Shown: positions 28,462-38,692 of the stretch, piece after piece
Position numbering within the stretch: position 1 is the first letter of the stretch
How the letters are laid out: every line of letters starts with the position of its first letter
Program-made: the position numbers and the translations under genes
Origin: Actinoallomurus soli
GTDB lineage: Bacteria; Actinomycetota; Actinomycetes; Streptosporangiales; Streptosporangiaceae
Direction: 5' to 3'
Length of the DNA stretch: 64,000 bases
Assembly: GCF_024055715.1 (NCBI RefSeq)
Contig: NZ_JAMXMV010000014.1
Coordinates: 1 to 64,000, forward strand
The notes under the pieces: model-generated
Told to the model about the DNA's origin: nothing
The model's input: the letters and a program-made list of their open reading frames with translations, nothing else
The model's database searches: none

Positions 28462-29541
28462 ATGACTTTCGCTACGGGGCGTGCTCTCCATAAGATGCTG
28501 GCGCCGCCATCGACCGAGGTGACCTTTCTCGTGCGCGGCTTCCACGTCGGGCAGCCGCAGGCTCGCGACTATCTGGAGCAGGTCGGCCGCTGGTTCCTCG
28601 TCGGCCTGGAATACGGCATGACCGTGCGGGGAGAGCGCGAGGTCGCGACGCGTCTGGAAACGGTTCCCCCGGAGTACCGTGGTTTCGCCTATGAGGGCGC
28701 CTCGATGGCGCTGGCGATCCTTGACGGTCTTCTTCCGGGAGCCGGGGGGCGGCTGCACAGGTTCATCGCCGGCCCGGCGGCGCACCAGATCTACACCGCA
28801 CACGTCGGGGCGGGCTGGGCGCTGGCCCGTCTGCCGCGCCCGCTGCGCCCTCGGGTCCGGCTCAGGGATCCGTTGCTGCGCTGGCTGGCCCTCGACGGAT
28901 ACGGGTTCCACGAAGCCTATTTCCGGACTCCGCTCGTCGTAGGCGAGCAACGCCGGCCTCGGATCCTCCGCGGCCACCCAGGGGACGCCCGTGACGCCGC
29001 GCACGTCGTCGACCAGGGGATAGGCCGGGCCCTGTGGTTCGTCTGCGGGGCCGACGCCGCTCACCTGGCCGGCACGATCGCGGGCTTCGCCCCCGACCGG
29101 CAGCCGGACCTGTGGGCCGGCGCGGGCCTGGCCGCGGCGTACGCCGGTCAGCAGAGCGCGGCCGGCCCGGCCGGTGGGGAGGACCCGGCCGCGAGGCAGG
29201 CGGTCGAGGCATCGCTGCGGGAGTTGGCCGCCTGCGCCGGCCGCCACCTGCCGGATGTAGCCCAGGGTGCGGCTTTCGCGGCCAAGGCCCGGTATCAGGC
29301 GGGGCTGGTCACCCCCCTCACCGCCACCGCGGTGCGGGTGCTGTGCGGGATGGAGGTCGCGGAGGCGGCGCGATGGACCGATGACGCCCGGCCTGCCGAC
29401 CCGGCGGCCGGAGACGCCTATCAGGCATGGCGCCTCCGGATCCGCGGGCGCTTCACGCGTGAGCCTTCCCATCCCCGTCGAGATGGTCAGAGGTCCGGCG
29501 GTCCTGGGTTCCGGACAGAAAGGTTCGCGGGAGAGAAGTGA
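28462..29541 (+). CDS. Enediyne biosynthesis protein E3 (DUF1702/UnbL family)
   Basis: 359 residues, ATG 28462, AAGGGA upstream. The family signature YRGFAYEGASMALAILDGL sits near 72, with TAHVGAGWALARLPRP near 113 and LDGYGFHEAYF near 144. DUF1702 proteins occur almost only in enediyne clusters and form the first gene of the conserved E3-E4-E5-E-E10 cassette; they are needed for enediyne core formation but their chemistry is unknown. Length is normal. GTGA overlap with E4. Starts the core operon. Confidence 0.9.
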   Translation: MTFATGRALHKMLAPPSTEVTFLVRGFHVGQPQARDYLEQVGRWFLVGLEYGMTVRGEREVATRLETVPPEYRGFAYEGASMALAILDGLLPGAGGRLHRFIAGPAAHQIYTAHVGAGWALARLPRPLRPRVRLRDPLLRWLALDGYGFHEAYFRTPLVVGEQRRPRILRGHPGDARDAAHVVDQGIGRALWFVCGADAAHLAGTIAGFAPDRQPDLWAGAGLAAAYAGQQSAAGPAGGEDPAARQAVEASLRELAACAGRHLPDVAQGAAFAAKARYQAGLVTPLTATAVRVLCGMEVAEAARWTDDARPADPAAGDAYQAWRLRIRGRFTREPSHPRRDGQRSGGPGFRTERFAGEK

Positions 29542-31499
29542 ACATAAGAAAGCTCGCACCGCCGGCCGTCGTGCTCGCGCTGATCGGGGTGCTGTTGCCG
29601 CTGGCGCAACCACGCGGAGCGTCAGCCCGGCAGCAGGCAGCCGTGGTCTCGCGATATCACTTCACGCAATTGCCCATCGCCGAACCGCCGGGCCTACCGA
29701 ACGCCACGATCCGGGACGTCAACCCGGCCTACCGGCGCATTCAGGCGTGGATCTCGTCGGTGGGCGCCGCGGTCGCGATCAACGACTTCACCGGCAGCGG
29801 CCGGCCCGACGACATGTGCCTGGTCGATACCCGGAACGATTCGGTGATCGTCACTCCGGTGCCGGGCACGCAAGCCGTCGGGACCTTCGCGCCATTCGTG
29901 CTCAGCCCGTCCCCGGCGCTGCCCTACGACACGTCCACCATGGCCCCGATGGGCTGCGTTCCCGGCGACTACAACCAGGACGGACTGACCGATCTGCTGG
30001 TGTATTACTGGGGCCGGACTCCGGTGCTCTACCTGCTCAAGCGGGAGGCGAAGCAGCTGTCCGCGTCGGCCTACCGGCCGACCGAGGTCGTCCCGCACCA
30101 GCCCGGCCCGGGAGGCCGCTACACGGGCCCGCTCTGGAACACCAACGCGGTGGCCGTGGCGGATCTCGACGGCGACGGCCACCAGGACATCGTCATCGGC
30201 AATTACTTCCCGGACTCTCCGGTCCTCGGGTCGCACTCCCGGGGCAAGGTGGTCATGCCCGAAGGGTTCTCCCGTGCCACGAACGGCGGCGGCGACCTCG
30301 TCCTCCGGTGGGACGGCGCCACCGCGACCGGGGCGCCGAGGTACGCCGAGGCCCGCGACCCGTTCCCGAAGGGTTCGGCGACCGGCTGGACGCTGGCCGC
30401 GGCGGCGGCGGACCTGGACGGCTCGATGATCCCGGACCTGTACGTGGCCAACGACTTCGGCCACGACCACCTGTTCGTCAACAGGTCCGAGCCCGGGCAC
30501 ATCCGGTTCACCGAGGCGAAGGGCTGGCGGTCACCGGTCGTGCCGAAGTCCAAGGTCCTCGGCAACGGCTCGTTCAAGGGCATGGGCGTCGACTTCGCCG
30601 ACCTGACCGGCAACGGCAGGCTCGACATGGTGGTCAGCAACATCACCACCTCGTTCGGCCTCGAAGAGAGCAACTTCACGTGGATGAACACGTCGAGCAG
30701 CCAGGCCCAGATGCGTCGCGACCTGCTCCGGGGGAACGCCGACTTCACCGACAGGAGCTGGCCCATGGGCCTGGCCCAGAACGGGTGGTCGTGGGACGTC
30801 AAGGCCGGGGACTTCGCCAATCGCGGTACCCAGGACGTCGTACAGACGGCCGGCTTCGTGAAGGGCACGGTCAACCGCTGGGCGCAGTTGCAAGAGCTCG
30901 CGACGACGAACGACAACTTCCTCTCCAACCCGGTGTACTGGCCCAACATCGAGGCGGGCGACGACGTGGCCGGACACCAGTGCCCGGCGTTCTTCGCCCC
31001 GGGACAGGGCGGCCGCTACGTCGACCTCAGTGGCCCGCTGGGTCTGTGCGTGCGCACCCCGACGCGCGGGATCAGCATGGCCGACACTCGTGCCAACGGG
31101 GCGCTCGACCTCGCGGTCGCCCGTCAGTGGGGGCCGCCGGCGTTCTACCAGAACGACGCTCCCCATCTCGGTGAATACCTCGACCTGCGGCTCTTCCGCC
31201 CGGTGCCGGGGCAGCGGGCACCGCTCCAGGCGGCGGGTACGCCGGCCATCGGAGCGACGGTCACCGTACGGACCTCCTCGGGCAAGACCATGATCGCCCA
31301 GGTCGACGGCGGCAGCGGGCACTCGGGCAAGAACGACTTCGGCCTGCACTTCGGGCTGGGCGAGTCCGGCGCTCCGGTGGCCGCGACGGTGACCTGGCGG
31401 GACACGAACGGCCAGGTCCACCGCGAGACGACCCGTATCACCCCCGGCAGCCACACGCTCCTACTCGACTCGACCATTCATGAGGTACCGGCGCGATGA
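29538..31499 (+). CDS. Enediyne biosynthesis protein E4 (UnbV, ASPIC/CRTAC1 family)
   Basis: 653 residues from GTG 29538 with a signal peptide (APPAVVLALIGVLLPLAQPR, ending GASA), so it is exported. FG-GAP/VCBS calcium-binding repeats occur at DYNQDGLTDLLVYYW, DLDGDGHQDIVIGNYFPDS, DLDGSMIPDLYVANDFG and DLTGNGRLDMVVSN, making a beta-propeller. The C-terminal ASPIC/UnbV domain is about 560-653 (GATVTVRTSSGKTMIAQVDG, NDFGLHFGLGESG). Second gene of the enediyne cassette; essential in known systems, mechanism unresolved. ATGA overlap with E5. Confidence 0.9.
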   Translation: MNIRKLAPPAVVLALIGVLLPLAQPRGASARQQAAVVSRYHFTQLPIAEPPGLPNATIRDVNPAYRRIQAWISSVGAAVAINDFTGSGRPDDMCLVDTRNDSVIVTPVPGTQAVGTFAPFVLSPSPALPYDTSTMAPMGCVPGDYNQDGLTDLLVYYWGRTPVLYLLKREAKQLSASAYRPTEVVPHQPGPGGRYTGPLWNTNAVAVADLDGDGHQDIVIGNYFPDSPVLGSHSRGKVVMPEGFSRATNGGGDLVLRWDGATATGAPRYAEARDPFPKGSATGWTLAAAAADLDGSMIPDLYVANDFGHDHLFVNRSEPGHIRFTEAKGWRSPVVPKSKVLGNGSFKGMGVDFADLTGNGRLDMVVSNITTSFGLEESNFTWMNTSSSQAQMRRDLLRGNADFTDRSWPMGLAQNGWSWDVKAGDFANRGTQDVVQTAGFVKGTVNRWAQLQELATTNDNFLSNPVYWPNIEAGDDVAGHQCPAFFAPGQGGRYVDLSGPLGLCVRTPTRGISMADTRANGALDLAVARQWGPPAFYQNDAPHLGEYLDLRLFRPVPGQRAPLQAAGTPAIGATVTVRTSSGKTMIAQVDGGSGHSGKNDFGLHFGLGESGAPVAATVTWRDTNGQVHRETTRITPGSHTLLLDSTIHEVPAR

Positions 31500-32524
31500 C
31501 ATCACTCCGCGGAAAAAGCTCGCGTACGCCGGCCCGGCCGGCCGGCCAGGAGCCGCCGAAGGACGTCCCTCAGGACCCGCCGGAGGGCGTCCGTCCGAAG
31601 CCGCCGAAGGACGTCCGGATCGCGGCCCTGCGCAGGTTCGCGATCTCGATCACCGTGTTCAACATCATCGGCTACCTGTTGCTCGGGTTCGAACAGCCCT
31701 GGCTGTGGCCGTTCATGGCGGTGGGCACCGCCTACGCCACCGAGATCCTGGTGGAGGCGGTCACGGCGTGGGCCCACCGCCGGCCCCCCGCCTACCGGGG
31801 GCACGGGCTGAGGGGGCTGGTCGACTACCTGCTGCCCGCGCACATCACCGGCCTCGCCGTGAACATGCTCCTGTACGCCAACGCGCAAGCGTGGCTGGTG
31901 GTCTTCGCGGTCGTGGTGGCCGTCGGCCAGAAGGCGATCCTGCGCGCCCCGATCAAGGGGAAGTCGCGGCACTTCATGAACCCGTCGAACTTCGGCATCG
32001 CGGTGGCGCTGCTGCTGTTCTCGTGGGTCAGCATCGCGCCGCCGTACGAGTTCACGGAGAACACGGGGGCGGTGCTGGACTGGCTCATCCCGGTCCTCAT
32101 CCTGGCGTCGGGGACGATGCTGAACGCCCAGCTCACCAAGAAGATGCCACTGATCGGCGGGCTGGTGCTGGCGTTCGCGGCCCAGGCCGTGTTCCGGGCC
32201 GCCGTGTTCGGGATCGCCTGGCGGCCCGCGCTGCTGATGATGACGGGAACGGCGTTCGTGCTGTGGCTCAACTACATGGTCACCGACCCGGGCACCACCC
32301 CCGTCAGGCCGCGCGACCAGGTCATGTTCGGCGCGTCGGTGGGTGTCATCTACGGCGTCCTGATGGCGCTGCACATCGTGTACGGCCTGTTCTTCGCGCT
32401 GGTCGTCGTCTGCGCCGTCCGCGGCGCCTACCACTGGGGCAAGGCGCTGCCGGCCGCGCGGCGGCTGCGGCGCGAGTCCGCGCCGCCCGTCCAGGTCGCG
32501 GCCACCGTGGCCGAGGCCAGGTGA
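31496..32524 (+). CDS. Enediyne biosynthesis protein E5 (UnbU, NqrB/RnfD-like membrane protein)
   Basis: 342 residues. After a basic/Pro-rich N-terminus (1-40), about eight to nine membrane helices follow, e.g. FNIIGYLLLGFEQPWLWPFM and VDYLLPAHITGLAVNMLLYA, with the polar signature GKSRHFMNPSNFGIAVALLL near 157 and LNYMVTDPGTTPVRPRDQVM near 257 that resembles flavin/ubiquinone sites of NqrB/RnfD. UnbU proteins are a fixed member of the enediyne cassette and are thought to move electrons across the membrane. Ends 4 nt before the PKS start. Confidence 0.9.
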   Translation: MTSLRGKSSRTPARPAGQEPPKDVPQDPPEGVRPKPPKDVRIAALRRFAISITVFNIIGYLLLGFEQPWLWPFMAVGTAYATEILVEAVTAWAHRRPPAYRGHGLRGLVDYLLPAHITGLAVNMLLYANAQAWLVVFAVVVAVGQKAILRAPIKGKSRHFMNPSNFGIAVALLLFSWVSIAPPYEFTENTGAVLDWLIPVLILASGTMLNAQLTKKMPLIGGLVLAFAAQAVFRAAVFGIAWRPALLMMTGTAFVLWLNYMVTDPGTTPVRPRDQVMFGASVGVIYGVLMALHIVYGLFFALVVVCAVRGAYHWGKALPAARRLRRESAPPVQVAATVAEAR

Positions 32525-32528
32525 CGAC

Positions 32529-35500
32529 ATGGGGCAACGGATCGCGATCATCGGACTGGCGTGCGAGTACCCGGATGCCTCCTCGCCCGCCCAGCTGTGG
32601 GAGAACGTACTGGCGCAGCGCCGGGCGTTCCGCCGCCTACCGGACGAGCGGCTGAGCCGCGCGGACTACTACTGGCCCGATCCGGATGCCGGCGACCGGT
32701 TCTACACGGACATGGCCGCGGTCATCGAGGGCTATGAGTTCGACCGGGTCGGCTTCCGGGTCGGCGGCAGCACGTACCGGTCCACCGACCTCACTCACTG
32801 GCTGGCCCTGGACGTCGCATCCCGGGCGCTCGCCGACGCGGGATTCCCCGGCGGCGCGGGCCTGCCCGCTCTGACCACGGGCGTCATCGTGGGCAACACC
32901 CTGACGGGTGAGTTCAGCCGGGCGAACCTCATGCGCCTGCGCTGGCCGTACGTCCGGCGGACCGTCGCGGCGGCGCTGCGCGCGGAAGGCTTCGACGACC
33001 GCCGGCTGGAAGGCTTCCTGGCCGGCCTTGAGCGGCAGTACAAGGCTCCGTTCCCCGAGGTGGGTGAGGACACCCTGGCCGGTGGGCTGTCGAACACCAT
33101 CGCCGGGCGCATCAGCAACCACTTCGACCTGCGGGGCGGCGCCTACACCGTCGACGGTGCCTGCTCCTCGTCCCTGCTGGCGGTGGTGACCGCGTGCACG
33201 GCGCTGGCCGACCACGAGATCGACGTCGCGGTCGTCGGCGGGGTCGACCTGAGCATCGACCCGTTCGAGCTGATCGGTTTCGCCAAGGTCGGCGCGCTGA
33301 CGCCGGGGGAGATGCGGGTGTTCGACCAGCGCAGCTCCGGTTTCCTGCCCGGCGAAGGCGCCGCGATGGCGGTGCTCGTACGCGAGGAGGACGCGACCGG
33401 CGGCTACGCGGTGATCGAGGGCTGGGGGAGGTCGTCCGACGGCCGCGGCGGGATCACCCGCCCGACCGTCGACGGCTACCGGCTGGCGATGCGCCGCGCG
33501 TACGAGCGGGCCGGGTTCGGCCCGGACACGGTCGGCTACTTCGAAGGGCACAGCACCGGCACGCCGACCGGCGACCAGGTCGAGCTCGAGGCCATCTCGG
33601 CGGAACGCGACGCCGCCGATCCGCAGGCGCCGCCGGCCCCCATCGGCAGCATCAAGGCCCTCATCGGGCACACCAAGGCCGCCTGCGGCATCGCGAGTCT
33701 CATCAAGGCCACGCTGGCGGTCCGGGACGGCATCATCCCGCCCACCGCGGGCTGCGTGGACCCGCACGACGTGCTGCTGCGGGACCGCCCGGCACTGCGC
33801 GCCTCGGCCGGCGAGCCGTGGCCGTCCGGGCGGCCGCGCCGGGCGGGCGTCACCTCGATGGGCTTCGGCGGGATCAACACGCACGTGGTCATCGGGCAGG
33901 CCCGCGACCGCCGTACCGATGAGGCGCGGTCGGTCGCGCTGCTGGCCTCGGCGCAGGACCGGGAACTGCTGCTGGCGGACGCCGACGAGCCCGCGGAGCT
34001 GCGGGAGACGCTGCTGCGGCTGGCGGACTCCGTCTCCGCCCTGTCCTTCGCCGAGATGGGGGACCTGGCCGCCGTCCTGCACGACGGATATCGCGGGCGG
34101 CCGCTGCGGGCCGCCATCGTCGCCGGGCACCCGGTCCGGGCGGCGGAAGCGCTTCGGCGGGCCACCGACGCACTGGGGGAGGGGCGCGAATCGCTGTTCG
34201 ACCCCGATGCCGGTGTCTTCCTCGGCCGGGTCACCGGCCCGGTCAAGACCGGGCTCCTCTTCCCGGGGCAGGGCTCCATCCGGGGCTCCCGGCACGGTCA
34301 CAGCGCCGCCCGCGGCCGCTTCCGCGCCGTGCTCGACTCGTGGCCGATGCCCGACGGGGACCCCGTCGACACCGCCGTGGCCCAGCCCCGGATCGTCGCC
34401 GCCTCGCTGGCCGCCGTACGCGTCCTGTCGGCCCTCGGGATCGAGGCGGAGGTCGCGGTGGGGCACAGTGTGGGCGAGCTCGCGGCCCTCGCCTGGGCCG
34501 GGGCGGTCGACGAGGCCGCGGCGCTGCGGATCGCGACCGTGCGGGGACGCATCATGGCGGGCCTCGGCAGCGGGGGAGCGATGGCGGGCCTCGCCGCGGC
34601 GCCGGACCGGGTGACGCCGCTGCTGGCCGGCGATCCCGTGGTGATCGCGGCGCTGAACGGCCCCGGCCAGACGGTCGTGTCCGGGCCCGCCGACGCGGTG
34701 GACCGGGTCGCCGTACGGGCCCGGCAGTCGGGCATCGAGTGCACGCGCCTCCGCGTGTCGCACGCCTTCCACTCACCGCTGGTGGCGCCCGCCGCCGCCC
34801 CGCTGGCCGAACACGTACGGGACCAGGAGTTCCGGCCGCTCCGCGGCCGGGTCATCTCGACCGTGACCGGCCAGGAGCTCGCGCCCGGCACCGATCTGGT
34901 CCGGCTGCTGACCGAGCAGGTCACCGCCCCGGTTCGGTTCGGACCGGCGGTCGCGGCCGCGGCCCGCGACGTCGGCCTGTTCATCGAGGCCGGGTCGGGT
35001 TCGACGCTGAGCGGGCTGGCCGCGGGCAACGCCGGTGTTCCGGCGCTGAGCATGGATCTCGACGCACCGTCACTGGCCCCCCTGCTGAGGGTCGTGGCGG
35101 CCGCGGTGGTCCTCGGGGTCCCGGTCCGTACCGAGGCGCTGTGGAACGGCCGGTTCACCCGGCCGTTCCGGCTCGGCGCGCCGCTGCGGTTCTTCGCCAA
35201 TCCGTGCGAGTCCACCCCGGACCTCGACCTGCCCGCCGCCCCGGTCGTGCCGCGTGACCGCGGCGAGGCCGAGCCCCGGAACGACGCGTCCGGGAACGAG
35301 GCCGGCGCGACCGAGGACAGCGCGATCGAGCGGCTGCGGAGACTGACGGCCCAGCGGGCGGAGCTCCCGCTCGAGGTGGTCCGCCCGGACACCAAGCCGC
35401 TGGACGACCTGCACCTCAGCTCCATCGTCGTCGGCCAGATCATGAACGAGGCGGCCGCCGAGCGCGGGCTGACCACGCTCGCCCCGGCCACCGGCTTCGC

Positions 35501-38261
35501 CACCGCCAGCCTGGCCGAGCTCGCCGAGGCGCTGGACGACCTGGCCGCGGCGGCGTCGCCGGGACAGGACGCGCGGCGTGACGCCGTGGAGGGGGCGGGA
35601 CCGTGGGTGCGCCCGTTCGCGGTCGCGTGGGTGCCCGCGGATCCGCTACCGCCGCGAGCGGACGCCGCCGCCGGCGGAACGGGCTCGTGGCAGGCGTTCG
35701 TCTCGCCCGGAGCCCCCGAGGCCGAGCGGCTCCGCCGTGCCCTGGAGACCGCGGGCATCGGTGACGGGGTGCTCATCTGCCCGTCGCCGGCGCGCGACAC
35801 GGCGGAGACCGGGATGCTGCTGGCGGGCGCCCGCGCCGCACTCGCCGGAGCCCGGCGCTGTCTCGTCGTCCAGAGCGGCGGCGGCGCCGCGGCCCTGGCC
35901 AAGACGCTGCACCTGGAGAACCCGGAGGTCGTCACCTGCGTGGTGAACGTCCCGGCCGGTCCCTTCCCCGTCGCCGCCGTCGTACGCGAGGCCGCCGCCG
36001 CGACCGGCTTCACCGAGGTGCGCCTCGACGAGCGCGGCCGGCGCAGCGTTCCCGTGCTGCGCCCCCACACGCCCAGGCCCGGCCCGCTGCCGCTCGGGCC
36101 CGAGGACGTCGTGCTCGTCACCGGCGGCGGCAAGGGCATCACGGCCGAGTGCGCGCGGGAGCTGGCCACCGGCACCGGCGCGAAGCTCGCGATCCTGGGC
36201 CGCTCCGATCCGGCGCGCGACGCCGCCCTCGCGGCCAACCTGGCGCGGCTGGAGGCCGTCGGCGTCGAGCACGCGTACTTCCCGGCGGACGTGACGTCGG
36301 AGGAGCAGGTCGCCGCCGCCGTGGCCGGCGCGCGCGAACGGCTGGGCGAGGTGACGGCGGTCCTGCACGGCGCCGGCCGCAACCGGCCGGCCGCGCTGAC
36401 CAACGCCGACGAGGCGTCGTTCCGCGCCACCGTGGCGCCCAAGGTCGACGGGCTGCGCGCCGTGCTCCGCGCGGTCGACCGCGGTCGGCTGCGGCTGCTC
36501 GTCACGTTCGGCAGCATCATCGGCCGGGCCGGCCTGCGCGGACAGGCGGAGTACGGGACGGCCAACGAATGGCTGACCGACCTGACCCTCGACCAGGCCC
36601 GCCGCCGCCCGGACTGCCGCTGCCTGGCCATCGAGTGGTCGGTGTGGTCGGGCGTGGGGATGGGCGAGCACCTCGGCGTCCTCGACGCCCTGGTACGCGA
36701 CGGCATCAGGCCGATCCCGCCCGACGAGGGCGTCAGGATGTTGCTGCGGCTGATCGCCGACCCCGGAGCCCCCGGCGTCACGGTGGTCGTCGGCCGCACC
36801 GGCGACCTGCCGACGGTCTCCTTCGAGGAACGGGAGCTGCCGCTGGCGCGGTTCACCGAGAATCCGCTGGTCTTCTACCCCTCGATCGAGCTGGTCGCCG
36901 AAGCCCGCCTCACCGAGCACGACGATCCGTACCTGGCCGACCATCAGGTGGACGGGGTGGCGATTCTGCCGGGCGTGCTGGCCCTGGAGGCGATGACCGA
37001 GGCGGCCGCCGCCGTCACCGCGTTGCCCAACCGGCCGGTCTGGGAGAACGTGGAATTCCTCCGGCCGGTGACGGCGGACGGAGACCTGACCGCCACGATC
37101 AGGATCGGTGCGGTGGTGCGGGAGGACGGGGATTCGGCCGACGTGGTGATCCGCAGCGCGGAGACCGACTTCGCCGCCGAGCACGTCCGCGGCACGTTCC
37201 GGCCCGGGCCGGTGCCCCCCGCCGGTGACGCGCCGACGCATCCGGCCGCCCGCCTGATCAAGGCAGGGGACTGGTACGGCCCCTTGTACTTCCAGGGCAG
37301 CCGGTTCCAGCGGGTCATCGGCTACCGGAAGCTCACGGCGACGGGCTGCGTGGCGGAGATCTCCGGAAGCCCGGACAAGCCGTGGTTCGGGCCGATGCTG
37401 CCCGCCAGACTGCTGCTCGCCGACCCCGGGCCCAGGGACGCCTTCATGCACGCGATCCAGGCGTGCGTGCCGGACGCGACGCTCCTGCCGGACCGGGTCG
37501 AGCGCCTGGTGCCCGCGACGGGCCTGTGGCCCGATCGGCTCTTCCTGGACGCCCGCGAGCGCAGCCATGACGGCGACAGCTATCTGTACGACCTCACGGT
37601 GTACGACGAGGCGGGCCGGGTCGTGGAAGAGTGGCAGGGACTACGGCTGCGGGCGCTGCGCCGCCATGGCCCTCCCGCGATCGCGGCTCTCATCGGGCCC
37701 TACCTTCAGCGGCGGCTGCCGGAGGGCGTCGGGGTGGCGGTCGAGCCGGAGGGCCACGATGAGCGCGCCGAGGCGACCCGCCGTGCCGTCAGTCGCGCGG
37801 TCGGCGCCGACGTGTTCGTACGACACCGTCCCGACGGACGGCCCGAGATCGAGCTGCAGGTGGGCTCCGGCCACGGGCCTGAGATCTCGGCGTCCCACGG
37901 CCCGGGGTTCGTGCTGGCCGTCGCCGGGAACGGTCCGCTCGGCTGCGACGCCGAGGAGGCCGTCGACCGTCCCTGGCCGCAGTTGCTCAAGGCCGGCCGG
38001 ATCACGCTGGCCGAACGGGCCGCGGCCGAACTCGGCGAGCCCCTGGCGGTCGCCGCCACGCGGGTGTGGGCGGCCACCGAGTGCCAGGTGAAGGCCGGCG
38101 GCTCTCCCACTGATCCGTTGAGTCTCATCGGATCGGCCGAGCCGGGGTCGCTGACGTTCGCCTCGGGCCGGGCGCGGATCGTCACGATCGCCACCGTCCT
38201 GAGCGGCGCCGAGCACCCTGTCGTGTTCGCCGTCCTCACCGGAGACGAGGGTCGCGCATGA
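32529..38261 (+). CDS. pksE: Iterative type I enediyne polyketide synthase (KS-AT-ACP-KR-DH-PPTase)
   Basis: 1910 residues, the usual PKSE length. KS: Cys212 in VDGACSSS, His in EGHSTGT and IGHTKAACG. AT: Ser647 in VGHSVGEL after FPGQGS. ACP: Ser965 in DLHLSSIVVGQ. KR: VLVTGGGKGITAEC near 1195. DH: His1472 in DHQVDGVAILPG. C-terminal integrated phosphopantetheinyl transferase: GCDAE (1805-1809) and WAATECQVK (1847-1855). This architecture is unique to enediyne PKSs, which build a linear polyene precursor on their own ACP and self-phosphopantetheinylate. All catalytic residues are intact. Overlaps E10 by 4 nt. Sequence alone does not decide between 9- and 10-membered cores. Confidence 0.97.
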   Translation: MGQRIAIIGLACEYPDASSPAQLWENVLAQRRAFRRLPDERLSRADYYWPDPDAGDRFYTDMAAVIEGYEFDRVGFRVGGSTYRSTDLTHWLALDVASRALADAGFPGGAGLPALTTGVIVGNTLTGEFSRANLMRLRWPYVRRTVAAALRAEGFDDRRLEGFLAGLERQYKAPFPEVGEDTLAGGLSNTIAGRISNHFDLRGGAYTVDGACSSSLLAVVTACTALADHEIDVAVVGGVDLSIDPFELIGFAKVGALTPGEMRVFDQRSSGFLPGEGAAMAVLVREEDATGGYAVIEGWGRSSDGRGGITRPTVDGYRLAMRRAYERAGFGPDTVGYFEGHSTGTPTGDQVELEAISAERDAADPQAPPAPIGSIKALIGHTKAACGIASLIKATLAVRDGIIPPTAGCVDPHDVLLRDRPALRASAGEPWPSGRPRRAGVTSMGFGGINTHVVIGQARDRRTDEARSVALLASAQDRELLLADADEPAELRETLLRLADSVSALSFAEMGDLAAVLHDGYRGRPLRAAIVAGHPVRAAEALRRATDALGEGRESLFDPDAGVFLGRVTGPVKTGLLFPGQGSIRGSRHGHSAARGRFRAVLDSWPMPDGDPVDTAVAQPRIVAASLAAVRVLSALGIEAEVAVGHSVGELAALAWAGAVDEAAALRIATVRGRIMAGLGSGGAMAGLAAAPDRVTPLLAGDPVVIAALNGPGQTVVSGPADAVDRVAVRARQSGIECTRLRVSHAFHSPLVAPAAAPLAEHVRDQEFRPLRGRVISTVTGQELAPGTDLVRLLTEQVTAPVRFGPAVAAAARDVGLFIEAGSGSTLSGLAAGNAGVPALSMDLDAPSLAPLLRVVAAAVVLGVPVRTEALWNGRFTRPFRLGAPLRFFANPCESTPDLDLPAAPVVPRDRGEAEPRNDASGNEAGATEDSAIERLRRLTAQRAELPLEVVRPDTKPLDDLHLSSIVVGQIMNEAAAERGLTTLAPATGFATASLAELAEALDDLAAAASPGQDARRDAVEGAGPWVRPFAVAWVPADPLPPRADAAAGGTGSWQAFVSPGAPEAERLRRALETAGIGDGVLICPSPARDTAETGMLLAGARAALAGARRCLVVQSGGGAAALAKTLHLENPEVVTCVVNVPAGPFPVAAVVREAAAATGFTEVRLDERGRRSVPVLRPHTPRPGPLPLGPEDVVLVTGGGKGITAECARELATGTGAKLAILGRSDPARDAALAANLARLEAVGVEHAYFPADVTSEEQVAAAVAGARERLGEVTAVLHGAGRNRPAALTNADEASFRATVAPKVDGLRAVLRAVDRGRLRLLVTFGSIIGRAGLRGQAEYGTANEWLTDLTLDQARRRPDCRCLAIEWSVWSGVGMGEHLGVLDALVRDGIRPIPPDEGVRMLLRLIADPGAPGVTVVVGRTGDLPTVSFEERELPLARFTENPLVFYPSIELVAEARLTEHDDPYLADHQVDGVAILPGVLALEAMTEAAAAVTALPNRPVWENVEFLRPVTADGDLTATIRIGAVVREDGDSADVVIRSAETDFAAEHVRGTFRPGPVPPAGDAPTHPAARLIKAGDWYGPLYFQGSRFQRVIGYRKLTATGCVAEISGSPDKPWFGPMLPARLLLADPGPRDAFMHAIQACVPDATLLPDRVERLVPATGLWPDRLFLDARERSHDGDSYLYDLTVYDEAGRVVEEWQGLRLRALRRHGPPAIAALIGPYLQRRLPEGVGVAVEPEGHDERAEATRRAVSRAVGADVFVRHRPDGRPEIELQVGSGHGPEISASHGPGFVLAVAGNGPLGCDAEEAVDRPWPQLLKAGRITLAERAAAELGEPLAVAATRVWAATECQVKAGGSPTDPLSLIGSAEPGSLTFASGRARIVTIATVLSGAEHPVVFAVLTGDEGRA

Positions 38262-38692
38262 CGCCCTACTTCGAGTACCGCCACGTCGTCGGGCTGGACG
38301 AGACCAACGTCGTGGGGAACGTCTACTACGCGCACTTCGCCCGCTGGCAGGGCCGGTGCCGGGAACTCTTCCTCCGGGAGCGTGTGCCCGGGCTGCTCGC
38401 CGAGCTCGGCGACGGCCTGAAGATCTTCACGCTCACCTGCTCATGTGAGTATCTCGCCGAGGTGTTCGCGTTCGACGAGATCGCCGTACGGATGCGGCTC
38501 GCCGAACTGACCCAGACGCAGGTGGCCTTCACGTTCGAGTACGTGCGGGTGCGCGAGGAGGCGGAAGAGCTGGTGGCCAGGGGGCGGCAGCGCGTCCTGT
38601 GCATGCGGGCCGAGAACGGCGGGATGAAGCCGGCGCGCGTGCCGCCGGCCTTCCGCCGGGCCCTCACCCCGTTCCTGGCGCGGGTCGGCTGA
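38258..38692 (+). CDS. Enediyne hot-dog-fold thioesterase E10 (TEBC)
   Basis: 144 residues from ATG 38258. The opening YFEYRHVVGLDETNVVGNVY and ARWQGRCRELFLRERVP are near-diagnostic for SgcE10/DynE7-type thioesterases, which release the polyene from PKSE. Later conserved stretches are SCEYLAEVFAFDEIAVRMRL and RVLCMRAENGGMKPARVP. The catalytic Arg/Glu of the hot-dog fold fall in RWQGRCRE. TGATG overlap with the following flavin reductase gene. Confidence 0.95.
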   Translation: MTPYFEYRHVVGLDETNVVGNVYYAHFARWQGRCRELFLRERVPGLLAELGDGLKIFTLTCSCEYLAEVFAFDEIAVRMRLAELTQTQVAFTFEYVRVREEAEELVARGRQRVLCMRAENGGMKPARVPPAFRRALTPFLARVG